Below, piece by piece: positions 1 to 8,693 of a stretch of 39,893 nucleotides of DNA (positions within the stretch are counted from its first letter, which is position 1; every line of letters begins with the position of its first letter). The notes under the pieces were generated by a model. The model was given only the letters and a program-made list of their open reading frames with translations, was not told the DNA's origin and searched no databases. The DNA comes from a marine actinobacterium MedAcidi-G1 (GTDB taxonomy: Bacteria > Actinomycetota > Acidimicrobiia > Acidimicrobiales > MedAcidi-G1), in contig JUEM01000016.1 of assembly GCA_000817085.1 (NCBI GenBank), forward strand, positions 1 through 39,893. Direction: 5' to 3'. Both the position numbers and the translations under genes were made by a program.

Positions 1-1047
1 AGCAACTTCCATCCCAGTGGAAACTAGAATTTCATTCAAGTGCGCATAAAGAGTCAAAACTGGTCCTTCATGTTCGAGTATCACCGTTTTACCGTAATAA
101 CCTTTAGTCCCTGCAAATGCAACTTTCGCTTTTTTAGCCGCCCAGATTGGCTGGTTTTTGACACAGTCAAAATCGACTCCGTTGTGCATTCGTTTTACTC
201 CTAAAATCGGGTGAGTTCGCATTCCGTATGCAGAGGTGACTACGCTGCTCTTGTCAATCGGTAAAATAAAGCCTTGACCTGACTCTTTCGTTAAGTCGGG
301 AGCAGATTTTCTTAACTCTTCAGCAACTAGATTATCTATAAGTATCGCCATTAAATACTGTTCGCGTTTCCAGTCTGCAACTTCAGCTTCTGCTAATTCA
401 ATTCGCTCTTGCACCTCATCTCGGGTCGTTTCTCTTTCTACAATTCGACTATCGAGTACCAATAAACCAGCTTCAATTTCAAGCTGGTTTCTCTCAGCAT
501 CGCGAATAGCTTGATCAGCCGAGCGAGCAATTTCTTCCTTGTCTGCTTCTAACGCCCTCAATTGATCGACTAAATCACCCTGATCACCAGATACGGCACT
601 TAGAATTGCGGATTTTCTGACAGCGCTTGACATATCATCAGATTCAAAAAATGAACTTGGGTTCATGCTTGAAACATACACATCAACTGCAAGGTCTCGT
701 AAACGCCTTCTCAAGTCCTCAATTCCTTTGACTACTTGGTCTGTTTCAACCCAACGAAGAGTAGCTTCTGCTTCAGCAGCCTCTATAGCCTGCCTTGCAG
801 CTTCAATCTTTGCTTCTTCCATTGCAACAGCAGCATCTAGATCATTTAAAGCTTCTACGACTGCAGCATCATCAGCTTCTGCTAATTTGAGAATTGCTGC
901 GGCATCAGCGCGCCGATTTGAAGCATCCTGCCTCTTTTCACGAGCATCGCGGATTGAATCGGTTTCCCCTATAGCTTTTTCACCTGTTGAAACTAAGAGC
1001 AAAGATATGGCGATGAGGAAAAGGGCGTGCCAAATTCGTTTCTTCAC
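1..1047 (-). CDS. M23-family (LytM/EnvC-type) murein peptidase with coiled-coil N-terminus, truncated by the left window edge
   Basis: I translated the minus strand from a GTG at 1047 to the window edge (349 codons, no stop). It starts with a Lys-Lys-Arg and hydrophobic signal segment (about residues 1-25). A long Ala/Glu/Asp/Arg-rich coiled coil follows to about residue 245. The start of a peptidase M23 domain then contains the metal motif HxxxD (His288, Asp292) and a conserved Tyr-Ala-His block. The distal HxH motif that completes the zinc site would lie beyond base 1 and is not visible. Family knowledge: such proteins sit outside the membrane and either cut peptidoglycan cross-links or activate amidases at division. 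Whether this copy is catalytic cannot be judged without the C-terminus. A TAAAAT/TTGACG promoter lies upstream (1112-1141). Confidence 0.85.
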   Translation of the reverse strand, partial: MKKRIWHALFLIAISLLLVSTGEKAIGETDSIRDAREKRQDASNRRADAAAILKLAEADDAAVVEALNDLDAAVAMEEAKIEAARQAIEAAEAEATLRWVETDQVVKGIEDLRRRLRDLAVDVYVSSMNPSSFFESDDMSSAVRKSAILSAVSGDQGDLVDQLRALEADKEEIARSADQAIRDAERNQLEIEAGLLVLDSRIVERETTRDEVQERIELAEAEVADWKREQYLMAILIDNLVAEELRKSAPDLTKESGQGFILPIDKSSVVTSAYGMRTHPILGVKRMHNGVDFDCVKNQPIWAAKKAKVAFAGTKGYYGKTVILEHEGPVLTLYAHLNEILVSTGMEVA

Positions 1048-1105
1048 TCTCGCACTTTAGCCCGAATAAAGCACTCTATATAGTCAGAAAGGAGACACAT
1101 CCGCG

Positions 1106-1134
1106 TCGACAATTTTAAAATTAGCAATTACTAT
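1106..1134 (+). promoter_or_regulatory. Promoter for the CoA-transferase gene, probably leaderless
   Basis: A -35 box TCGACA (1106-1111), a 17-base spacer and a -10 box TACTAT (1129-1134) are followed by only 8 bases before the ATG at 1143. No Shine-Dalgarno sequence precedes that ATG. This geometry puts the transcription start at or next to the start codon, as in leaderless actinobacterial mRNAs. It is a sequence-only prediction. Confidence 0.5.
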
Positions 1135-1141
1135 ACGTCAA
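1112..1141 (-). promoter_or_regulatory. Divergent promoter for the M23 peptidase gene, overlapping the plus-strand promoter
   Basis: On the minus strand a -35 box TTGACG (1141-1136) is separated by 18 bases from a -10 box TAAAAT (1117-1112). It would give a 5' leader of about 55-60 bases before the GTG at 1047. The element occupies the same 30 bases as the plus-strand promoter, so the two should exclude each other. Confidence 0.5.
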
Positions 1142-1142
1142 A

Positions 1143-3539
1143 ATGGAAAATAAATTCAACAGAGAGTTTTCACCTTTAGAGAACTTACGCGTTCTCGATT
1201 TATCCGATGAGAAAGGTGAGCTATGTGGTCGCATACTTGGTGACTTAGGTGCTGATGTACTCAAAATTGAATCTGCATCTGGTGCATCATCTCGTTCCAT
1301 AGGGCCATTCGCTCCAGATGGAACTTCCTTATACTTTGCCTATCGTAACCTCAATAAGCGTTCAGCTGTAATCGACTTTGAAACTGACGATGGCCTAGAG
1401 GAACTTTTATCCGTAGTGAAACAAAGTGATGTGCTGATAGAAACCTTCTTACCGGGAACTCTCTCTGAGTTAGGTTTATCACCTGAATTTTTGATGAGTG
1501 AAAATCCCTCTCTAATAATTGTTTCTCTCACAGATTTTGGACAGACAGGACCCGACTCGTCTTTTATTGCCACTGATGACATTGTTTTTGCACGTTCCGG
1601 ATGGCTCTCAGTCTCAGGTGTGATTGATAAACCCCCCCTATTGGCACCTGGGTCAATTTCTTACGACACGCTCGGAATAGTTGGTGCTTACGCAACTCTT
1701 CTAGGTATTTTACACAGAGATCGAAATGGGACAGGACAACACATCGATGTTTCAGCAGTTGAAGCACTAGCTCAAATGAATACTTGGGGTATTCCAAATG
1801 CTTCCGCAAGTGAAGTGTCTGGTGGTCCAGCCACGCTTATAAGGTCTGGCGATAGTCCTCTGTACCCACATATTCCTTGTGCTGATGGTTTCGTTAGACA
1901 AGTAATTCTGGCTCCTAGACAATGGAAGTCCTTGTGGGAATGGATGGGTTCGCCAGAAAGTTTTGCTGACGAATATTGGGAAAGTACTATTAATCGATAC
2001 TTGAATCTTGACGTAATTAATCCACTTTTTTGGGAACACTGGAAAGACAAAGCAATGATTGAGGGTTGCATAGAAGCACAGAAACGTGGCGTTATAGCCA
2101 CTCCCATGCTCAAACCTTCGGATGTTTTAGCTAATACCCATTACAAATCACGTGGAACTTTTCAAAATCTTGAAATTGCTAAAGGTATTACTGCGCCCGT
2201 GATGTCAGGGTTCGCTGAGGTTGATAGCCAACGCGTTGGCTACAGATTTCCATCCCCTACATTAAATCAAGACCTTCCAGAATTTAAACAAGAACCATTT
2301 TCTTCGCCCAGCGACTCTCTCCCGCCTGCAGATCGCCCTCTTGAAGGATTGAAAGTAGTTGATTTTGGACACGGCGGAGTCGGAGTCGAGTGTGGACGCA
2401 TGCTCGCTGAGTATGGCGCTGATGTCGTAAAAGTAGAGAGCTGGGAATACCCAGATTTTATTCGTATTGTACTTGGAGGCACCATGACAGCTTCTTTCGC
2501 CTCATCGAATCGTAGTAAACGTGCATTTGGGGCAAATCTAAAAGACGAAAAAGCTCGGGAAGTTGTGCTCGAACTAATCAAAAACTCACATGTAGTAATT
2601 GAAAACAACTCGACGGGAACAATGGATGCATTGGGGCTTGGGTACAAAACAATAAGTCAAATTAACCCAAACGTAATAATGATCAGCAGTCAATTGATGG
2701 GAAGTAAAGGTGATTTTGCCAATTGGAATGGTTACGGCCCAACTATTCAAACTGTAAGTGGTTTGTCTTGGCTTTGGGCCTTCAAAGATGGGGACCCTCC
2801 ACCTGGAACTAGTGCGATTCATCCAGACCATCTAGCCGGTCGACTTTGTTCAGTTTTCGCTCTTGCAGCAATGATTAATATTAATCGTGGCCAAGCAGGC
2901 AATCATATTGAAGTTGCTCAAGTAGAGGTGCTATTAGGAACTCTCGGTGACCTTTTCTGTAAAGAAGCTATGGAGCCGGATTCCTTAAATCCTCAAGGGA
3001 ATGATTCTGAAAGGGGCGCCCCATGGGGGCCTTTCCCATGTAAGGGAGAGGAAGAATGGTGCGTCATCTGTGTAAGAAATGATGATGACTGGAAAAAACT
3101 CTCTTCTCTAATGGGGATTGATACTGCATTAATAGAAAAATATTCTGTCAATAGTTACAGAATTGAACACAGGGAGAATCTAAGTTCTATGGTTTCGGTT
3201 TGGACAAATTCATTATCAGCCCGAGAAGTAGAGAAATTATGCCAAAATTCTGGAGTTCCTGCGGGTCGAGTCTTAAATGCAGCTGAACAATTAAGCGATG
3301 AGCATCTTCTTGCTCGCAATTTCTTACCAAAAGTTGAACAGTTGGGTGGGGTTGGTGAAATTGTTCTTGATGGAGCATGCATAACTGGATCTAAAATGGC
3401 ACCTCCAGTGATAACCCGTGCACCTCTAATAGGTGAGCACACCGAAGAAATCTGCCTGACTGATCTTTCAATGAAGAAAGAACTATTTGAATCACTTATT
3501 GAAAGTGGTGCACTAGAGGTAATAAAACCCGAGTCTTAA
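1143..3539 (+). CDS. Tandem double-domain CaiB/BaiF (family III) CoA-transferase
   Basis: The 798-residue protein contains two homologous halves (about 1-390 and 400-798). Each begins with the family signature of a Leu-x-Val-(Val/Leu)-Asp segment, then Gly-Ala-Asp-Val-(Leu/Val)-Lys-(Ile/Val)-Glu (about 35-43 in the first half). Single family III enzymes are about 400 residues and work as interlocked dimers, so this is a covalent pair. They move CoA between carboxylic acids through an acyl-enzyme Asp. By my hand alignment the Asp position holds Glu in both halves (Glu207 in the first; the V-E-V of the second), which leaves the chemistry open. The ATG at 1143 has no Shine-Dalgarno but has a promoter just upstream. 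The stop lies 2 bases from the end of the convergent sulfatase gene. The substrate is unknown. Confidence 0.88.
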   Translation: MENKFNREFSPLENLRVLDLSDEKGELCGRILGDLGADVLKIESASGASSRSIGPFAPDGTSLYFAYRNLNKRSAVIDFETDDGLEELLSVVKQSDVLIETFLPGTLSELGLSPEFLMSENPSLIIVSLTDFGQTGPDSSFIATDDIVFARSGWLSVSGVIDKPPLLAPGSISYDTLGIVGAYATLLGILHRDRNGTGQHIDVSAVEALAQMNTWGIPNASASEVSGGPATLIRSGDSPLYPHIPCADGFVRQVILAPRQWKSLWEWMGSPESFADEYWESTINRYLNLDVINPLFWEHWKDKAMIEGCIEAQKRGVIATPMLKPSDVLANTHYKSRGTFQNLEIAKGITAPVMSGFAEVDSQRVGYRFPSPTLNQDLPEFKQEPFSSPSDSLPPADRPLEGLKVVDFGHGGVGVECGRMLAEYGADVVKVESWEYPDFIRIVLGGTMTASFASSNRSKRAFGANLKDEKAREVVLELIKNSHVVIENNSTGTMDALGLGYKTISQINPNVIMISSQLMGSKGDFANWNGYGPTIQTVSGLSWLWAFKDGDPPPGTSAIHPDHLAGRLCSVFALAAMININRGQAGNHIEVAQVEVLLGTLGDLFCKEAMEPDSLNPQGNDSERGAPWGPFPCKGEEEWCVICVRNDDDWKKLSSLMGIDTALIEKYSVNSYRIEHRENLSSMVSVWTNSLSAREVEKLCQNSGVPAGRVLNAAEQLSDEHLLARNFLPKVEQLGGVGEIVLDGACITGSKMAPPVITRAPLIGEHTEEICLTDLSMKKELFESLIESGALEVIKPES

Positions 3540-3541
3540 AA

Positions 3542-5785
3542 TTACTCCATTCCCAGCTCCACACGCATCGCTAGAAAAGATTCCTCCAATGTGTCGCCTC
3601 GTTCAGGCAGGTGAACAGCGACTTGATTAATCTCACCTTCGAATGGAAAGGGAGCGTCGTATTGTTCTGATACAGGAGAAAGTGAATCTCTTCCAATGTC
3701 CATACCAGTACTACCCAAAATTCTAATGACAAAAGGAAGATCTATTTTTCCTGCTTCATCTCCGTTTATCAATAAAGTCACTTCACCACTTGGATCCTTA
3801 CGCTCCAGATAAACACCCACCCTGACATCTCCTTCTGGGACAGTTACATCACTTTCGAGAATTACGTGCTCGTAAAAAATGTTGTAGTCGAATACGAGTC
3901 GTTCATCTTTCATAAACAGTGACAGTCCGACGTTTGAACCTCCAATTGCCAAAAGAACGCCATTTTCATTTTTATTTCTATTAATCTCAGCTTCAATGAT
4001 AAATGATCTATTGCCCATGTTCGCCGCAACCCCTGCTGGCATATGAGAAATCGGATGCCGATAAACATAGGTTCTTTTAGCGTGAGGTGATCCCTTTCCT
4101 GTTGACGATCTAAACAGCTCAAGTGTTCTATCATCTAAGGGCAAGACACCATGTTTTTCTGCTTCATCCCACCACATCTGAACCATCTCTTTTAAGCGTT
4201 CCGATTCAGCTTCAGCAAGATTATTAGTCTCTGAAATATCTCTGTCAAGATGGAATAGTTCCCATTCTTCTTCTTCGTAATCTCCCCTAAATTCATGGCG
4301 TGATACGGCCTTCCATCCGTCACTCCAGATAGCTCGATGTCCAAACATTTCAAAATACTGAACTTTTTTACGTGTTGGTTCAGTTTCAGAATTAAGTAAA
4401 TAAGCGAAACTAGTACCGGCAACTTCAAGTTGTTCAATTCCATTAAAGCTGTCAGGTGCTTCCAACCCCAATATTTCTAAAATTGATGGCACGACGTCAG
4501 TTACATGATGAAACTGATTCCGCTTTGCACCTTTATCTTTTATTACCTTTGGCCAACGAATAATGAATGGGTCTCTGACTCCCCCGCCATGAGTAGTCTG
4601 TTTATACCAGCGCATAGGGCAATTACCCGCTTGTGCCCAGCCCCACGGATAATTAGTGTGCGACTTTGGGCCCCCGATATCGTCTAACTTCTCAACTGCT
4701 TTATCCACATCTTCTGGAACCAGATTGAAATATTTCATTTCATCCATCAACCCTGTCGGTCCACCTTCTTGACTTGCTCCATTATCGGAAAGAAGCATGA
4801 CGATCGTATTTTCTTTCAAATCCATGTCATCTAAGTACTTTAAGAAATTTCCGATTTGAGCATCGGTATGATCCAACATCGCGGCAAACGCTTCCTGTAA
4901 TCGACATGCAAAAGATTTTTCATTTACGCTTAAAGAATCCCATTCTTCAACTCCTGGGTTTCGATCAGCTAACACGGTGTCTTCCGGAATTACTCCTAAT
5001 TCTTTCTGCCTTTCAAACCATTCTCCGCGTATCTGGTCCCACCCGGAATCAAATTTACCGCGATACTTATCAAGAAATTCCTGTGGAGCTTGGTGAGGCG
5101 CATGCGTAGCTCCAAATGTCAAATAAAGAAAGAACGGTTGCTCTGGGTAAATAGACTTAGAGTCGTTAATGAACTTACAGGCATTCTCCACTAAGTCTTC
5201 GCTCAGATGATAGTCATCTTTTTCTTTTGCTCTCTCAATATGATGATTATCAAGAGTTAGTTCAGGATGAAATTGATCTGTTTCTCCTTGCAGGAAACCG
5301 TAAAAACGGTCAAACCCACTTTGAGTTGGCCAATGTTCAAACGGACCTGCTCCAGAAGTTTCTTCCATTGGCGTCAAATGCCATTTACCTACACAGTATG
5401 TTCCGTAACCTTCGTTTCGGAGTATTTCAGCTATATTCGCTGCGTGCTTTGTAACCCGACCACGCAAATGAGGGAATCCGCTTCTCATATTTGAAACAGC
5501 TCGCATCCCAACCGTGTGATGGTTTCGACCAGTTAAAAGACATGCACGAGTTGGGGAGCAAAGTGCAGTTGTATGAAAATTCGTGAACTGTAGACCTTCT
5601 TCAGCCAATTTATCCATATTAGGGGTGTCGATTGAGGAGCCGTAGCATCCAAGGTGAGCGAATCCTGTATCATCAAGCAAAATAACAACTACGTTAGGAC
5701 TCCCCACTGGCGGCTGTTTGATTTCTGGCCACCATGGTGTTGAATCTTCGTAAGTTTTTCCGATTAAACCTTCAAATTTTTCCAT
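3542..5785 (-). CDS. Type I arylsulfatase-family sulfatase, probably cytoplasmic
   Basis: The 747-residue protein opens the alkaline-phosphatase fold with a metal-binding Asp-Asp (38-39). It carries the sulfatase signature C-S-P-T-R (Cys76-Arg80), in which Cys is converted to formylglycine, followed by the T-G-R block. A later segment, Met-Leu-Leu-Ser-Asp-Asn-Gly, supplies further metal ligands. The C-terminal 150 or so residues form a beta-rich domain. There is no signal peptide: the N-terminus is charged and soluble, so the enzyme should act in the cytoplasm unless exported by a partner. Family role: hydrolysis of sulfate esters. The maturation enzyme (FGE) is not in this window. The start ATG has AGG about 6 bases upstream. 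The substrate cannot be read from the sequence. Confidence 0.9.
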   Translation of the reverse strand: MEKFEGLIGKTYEDSTPWWPEIKQPPVGSPNVVVILLDDTGFAHLGCYGSSIDTPNMDKLAEEGLQFTNFHTTALCSPTRACLLTGRNHHTVGMRAVSNMRSGFPHLRGRVTKHAANIAEILRNEGYGTYCVGKWHLTPMEETSGAGPFEHWPTQSGFDRFYGFLQGETDQFHPELTLDNHHIERAKEKDDYHLSEDLVENACKFINDSKSIYPEQPFFLYLTFGATHAPHQAPQEFLDKYRGKFDSGWDQIRGEWFERQKELGVIPEDTVLADRNPGVEEWDSLSVNEKSFACRLQEAFAAMLDHTDAQIGNFLKYLDDMDLKENTIVMLLSDNGASQEGGPTGLMDEMKYFNLVPEDVDKAVEKLDDIGGPKSHTNYPWGWAQAGNCPMRWYKQTTHGGGVRDPFIIRWPKVIKDKGAKRNQFHHVTDVVPSILEILGLEAPDSFNGIEQLEVAGTSFAYLLNSETEPTRKKVQYFEMFGHRAIWSDGWKAVSRHEFRGDYEEEEWELFHLDRDISETNNLAEAESERLKEMVQMWWDEAEKHGVLPLDDRTLELFRSSTGKGSPHAKRTYVYRHPISHMPAGVAANMGNRSFIIEAEINRNKNENGVLLAIGGSNVGLSLFMKDERLVFDYNIFYEHVILESDVTVPEGDVRVGVYLERKDPSGEVTLLINGDEAGKIDLPFVIRILGSTGMDIGRDSLSPVSEQYDAPFPFEGEINQVAVHLPERGDTLEESFLAMRVELGME

Positions 5786-5858
5786 GTTTACCTATTCGAG
5801 TTAAATTACTAGAACAAAAAAGTAGCGTTTTATGTGCCGATAGTACAATGAGACTCTT

Positions 5859-6761
5859 GTGAATAGTAAAAAACCTATCATTTCAAGCATCTTTCAAGAA
5901 GATGAGTGGTCAGAAAATAAGGAATTCGATTTTTCTGATATTACTTATCATCGTTCAAAAAAATATGGCACGGTACGAATTGCTATTAACAGACCTGAGG
6001 TTAGAAACGCTTTTCGACCAAAAACTGTAGACGAACTTTATTCAGCTCTGGACCATGCACGAATGACTACTGACGTAGGTTCGATTCTTTTAACTGGCAA
6101 TGGTCCTTCTCAAAAAGATGGTGAGTGGGCTTTCTGTTCCGGAGGTGATCAACGCATTCGCGGAAAAAATGGTTACGAATACGACGACGAGGACGACGTT
6201 TCAAAAACCGGCAGACTTCACATACTTGAAGTTCAGAGATTAATTCGTTTTATGCCAAAAGTTGTAATTGCTGTTGTACCAGGTTGGGCAGCTGGTGGTG
6301 GTCATAGTCTTCACGTAGTTTCTGACCTGACACTCGCAAGTCGCGAACATGCCAGATTTAAACAAACAGATGCTGATGTGGCGAGTTTTGATGGCGGTTA
6401 CGGGTCTGCTTACTTAGCTCGACAGGTGGGTCAAAAGTTTGCTAGAGAAATTTTCTTTTTAGGCCGCACTTATGATGCTGTTGAAGCGTTTGAAATGGGA
6501 ATGGTTAACAAAGTAGTCGAACATAAAAATCTGGAAATCGAAGCGCTTAAATGGGCTGCTGAAATTAATTCTAAAAGTCCTACGGCTATACGTATGCTCA
6601 AATTTGCTTTCAATTTAATCGACGATGGATTAGTTGGACAGCAGCTTTTTGCCGGTGAAGCGACCAGACTTGCCTACTCGACTGACGAAGCGTCAGAGGG
6701 TAGGGAGGCTTTTTTGCAGAAACGAGAAAGAGACTTCTCGTCTTTCCCTTACCATTATTAA
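5859..6761 (+). CDS. menB: 1,4-dihydroxy-2-naphthoyl-CoA synthase (naphthoate synthase)
   Basis: This 300-residue crotonase-fold enzyme closes the second ring of menaquinone by converting o-succinylbenzoyl-CoA to dihydroxynaphthoyl-CoA. MenB-specific features are the F-C-S-G-G-D-Q oxyanion block, the Ala-Gly-Gly-Gly-His segment, a Thr-Asp-Ala-Asp-Val-Ala-Ser-Phe-Asp stretch with the conserved Ser-Phe-Asp, and the C-terminal Phe-Asn-(Leu)-Ile-Asp-Asp-Gly / Gln-Gln-Leu-Phe-Ala-Gly-Glu region. Length matches actinobacterial MenB. The start is a GTG at 5859; the ATG at 5848 is out of frame and stops at once. A TACAAT box ends 9 bases before the GTG, which suits leaderless expression. No other men genes are in the window, so it is separated from the pathway. 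Confidence 0.93.
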   Translation: MNSKKPIISSIFQEDEWSENKEFDFSDITYHRSKKYGTVRIAINRPEVRNAFRPKTVDELYSALDHARMTTDVGSILLTGNGPSQKDGEWAFCSGGDQRIRGKNGYEYDDEDDVSKTGRLHILEVQRLIRFMPKVVIAVVPGWAAGGGHSLHVVSDLTLASREHARFKQTDADVASFDGGYGSAYLARQVGQKFAREIFFLGRTYDAVEAFEMGMVNKVVEHKNLEIEALKWAAEINSKSPTAIRMLKFAFNLIDDGLVGQQLFAGEATRLAYSTDEASEGREAFLQKRERDFSSFPYHY

Positions 6762-6764
6762 AAG

Positions 6765-7430
6765 CTATCTAGTAATTCCAGTCACGCTCTCCGCTCTCTC
6801 TACGCAGCGTTTAACACCTTCCATGATTAAGTCCGTTGCATCACGGTGTGTTCCTTCTTCAATCACTCCTAAATACTCACAGCGCAAGACAACGTGCTGC
6901 TTATTCCAAGGTTTCATAAAAGGAAAATATCTACCTCTTGGCCAGAGGAGTTCACTGCCGCTTGCGCCTGACGCTACAACTGGAAAGCCTGTTTCAATGG
7001 CAAGCTTACCCACACCTATATGTCCTCTCGAAACGCCGCTTTCCATCCATTCCATCCGTGGCACCACTCGTCCTTCTGGCATTATCGCCACCGACCATCC
7101 ATGGTCTAAAGCCTCAGCGGCTTGATCTATTGCATCTAGTCCCTGCACGGGAATGCATTTTAAACCTCTAAGTATCGGCCCTATAAACGGGTGTTTAAAG
7201 TAAGAAGCCGCCACAAGAGCTCTGATCGGTTGTCCCCATTGAAAAAAAGTTGGTCCAGCTATTAATAGATCCGAAAGGCTTCTGTGATTACAAGCGTATA
7301 TGAGTGGGCCATCTATTTCAGTTGGCAGATCCTCCACTTCAACTTTGGCCAATTTTCTTGTAAATAAAGTTAAGTTACGAAAAGATTTTTGTAGGTTTTT
7401 CCTATCCTTATCATTTATTTGCATTGTCAC
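6765..7430 (-). CDS. PlsC-like 1-acyl-glycerol-3-phosphate acyltransferase family protein
   Basis: The 221-residue protein carries the glycerolipid acyltransferase motif His-x4-Asp (N-H-R-S-L-S-D-L) near residue 50. It also has a Pro-Glu-Gly block (P-E-G-R-V) standing in for the usual P-E-G-T-R, and a downstream Gly-Lys-Leu-Ala-Ile-Glu-Thr-Gly-Phe-Pro-Val segment that is typical of PlsC. The family adds a fatty-acyl chain to lysophosphatidate at the membrane. The changed second motif means the exact acceptor is uncertain. It lies 10 bases downstream of upp and is likely co-transcribed with it. It converges on menB with a 3-base gap. Confidence 0.85.
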   Translation of the reverse strand: MTMQINDKDRKNLQKSFRNLTLFTRKLAKVEVEDLPTEIDGPLIYACNHRSLSDLLIAGPTFFQWGQPIRALVAASYFKHPFIGPILRGLKCIPVQGLDAIDQAAEALDHGWSVAIMPEGRVVPRMEWMESGVSRGHIGVGKLAIETGFPVVASGASGSELLWPRGRYFPFMKPWNKQHVVLRCEYLGVIEEGTHRDATDLIMEGVKRCVERAESVTGITR

Positions 7431-7440
7431 AATCTAAAGT

Positions 7441-8079
7441 TTACGCAGTTCCGTAGATACGATCACCAGCATCACCTAATCCCGGCATTATGTATCCCTT
7501 CTCATTCAATCTCTCATCCAATGAAGCTGTCCAAATTTCGACGTCAGGATGAGTTTCACGTAACGCTTTCACACCCTCAGGTGCAGCAAGAAGACAAAGG
7601 AACCTTATTGAGAAAGGTTTTTCTTCTTTGACACGTGTTAATGCAGCACTAGCGGAATTACCCGTAGCTAACATTGGGTCGACTACTATCGTCATTCCTC
7701 CTTCAAGAGGAGGAAACTTGCAATAATACTCAACTGCCTGCAAAGTATCATGGTCTCGATATAAACCCACATGACCCACTCTCGCGTTTGGTATAACCTG
7801 AAGAACTCCCTCGAGTAGACCATTACCAGCACGCAAAATCGAAACCACTGAAGGTATTGCACTTAATTGTGGCATTTTAGTCTTAACAAGCGGCGTTTCG
7901 ATTTCGACTTCTTCAGTCGGGAGTTCTCTAGTTACTTCGTAAGCAAGTAAAAGACTTATCTCATTCAAAAGAGTTCTAAAATTTTGACTTGTAGTATCTT
8001 TTCGGCGCATCTCAGTTAATTTGTGCTGAACAAGTGGATGCTCTACAACATGTAATCCGTTTATAGTTTCTTGATCCAT
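7441..8079 (-). CDS. upp: Uracil phosphoribosyltransferase
   Basis: The enzyme converts uracil and PRPP to UMP (pyrimidine salvage, cytoplasm). The PRPP-binding loop [10 protein letters not shown] is intact, and the C-terminal G-L-G-D-A-G-D-R uracil-binding block ends the protein as in the family. I chose the ATG at 8079 (212 residues). It places the conserved H-P-L-V-Q-H-K-L segment close to the N-terminus, as in E. coli Upp (208 residues). An in-frame GTG at 8112 would add 11 hydrophobic residues. Neither start has a clear Shine-Dalgarno. It is the first gene of a probable upp-plsC pair. Confidence 0.95.
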   Translation of the reverse strand: MDQETINGLHVVEHPLVQHKLTEMRRKDTTSQNFRTLLNEISLLLAYEVTRELPTEEVEIETPLVKTKMPQLSAIPSVVSILRAGNGLLEGVLQVIPNARVGHVGLYRDHDTLQAVEYYCKFPPLEGGMTIVVDPMLATGNSASAALTRVKEEKPFSIRFLCLLAAPEGVKALRETHPDVEIWTASLDERLNEKGYIMPGLGDAGDRIYGTA

Positions 8080-8204
8080 GAGACAACAATAGGCGATAGT
8101 AATCAATTCCACGTTACGGATCCAACAGATTTATGAGTAATTTTTATTGATCTATTTCTTTTACGAGCTAGATTGCTCGGTTAGTTTGTTTATTTTTTAT
8201 CTGG

Positions 8205-8693
8205 ATGATTATGACGGCAAAACCTTTAACTATTTGGGAAACAATAGTTCCGAAAAATTGGATTGATTACAACTCTCACATGACTGAGGGTTATTACGGT
8301 GTTGCTTTTGCTGAAGCCTCAGATGAATTTCTAATTCACATAGGGTTCGACTCTATCTACAGGCAGGATTTCGGAACCTTTTACACAGTTGAAGCACAGA
8401 TTCGCTTTCTGGAAGAAGTTAAAGAAGGGTCAAAAATTCACACTGAGACAATCTTAGTTGATTGCGACACTAAGAGAATTCAGCTGCACCATTCACTTTT
8501 CGCCAATGAAAATTCAACTCCTGTGGCTACGCAAGAATCAATGTTGCTGCACGTCTCTATAAGTGACGGCATTCCAAGCGCTTCCCCGATCAGAGAACCG
8601 TTAGCTAGTAACCTTGAAAAAATAAGTGAGCTTCATTCGGAAATTGACCGTCCTGATTATCTGGGTAATGGAATTAGACAAATACAGCAATGA
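8205..8693 (+). CDS. Hotdog-fold acyl-CoA thioesterase, similar to the carnitine-pathway (CdhB-like) group
   Basis: The 162-residue protein has a single hotdog domain with the signature W-I-D-Y-N-S-H-M-T-E-G-Y-Y near residues 19-31. The Asp of D-Y-N-x-H-M is the likely catalytic residue. This signature is shared with thioesterases fused to, or next to, L-carnitine dehydrogenase (betainyl-CoA thioesterase type). No other carnitine genes are nearby, so the substrate is only a suggestion. ATG codons at 8205 and 8211 are both possible starts. The stop overlaps the start of the following MFS gene in an ATGA junction, so the two are translationally coupled, and the thioesterase may act on the transporter's substrate or product. 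Confidence 0.8.
   Translation: MIMTAKPLTIWETIVPKNWIDYNSHMTEGYYGVAFAEASDEFLIHIGFDSIYRQDFGTFYTVEAQIRFLEEVKEGSKIHTETILVDCDTKRIQLHHSLFANENSTPVATQESMLLHVSISDGIPSASPIREPLASNLEKISELHSEIDRPDYLGNGIRQIQQ

Noticed and set aside
665-1060. A 131-codon plus-strand open frame at the left side
   Set aside because: Its Ala/Ser/Arg-rich translation is the antisense of the Glu/Ala-rich coiled coil of the M23 peptidase.
8080-8112. Longer Upp start at GTG 8112
   Set aside because: It adds 11 residues not expected in the family, while the ATG at 8079 aligns the conserved N-terminus properly.
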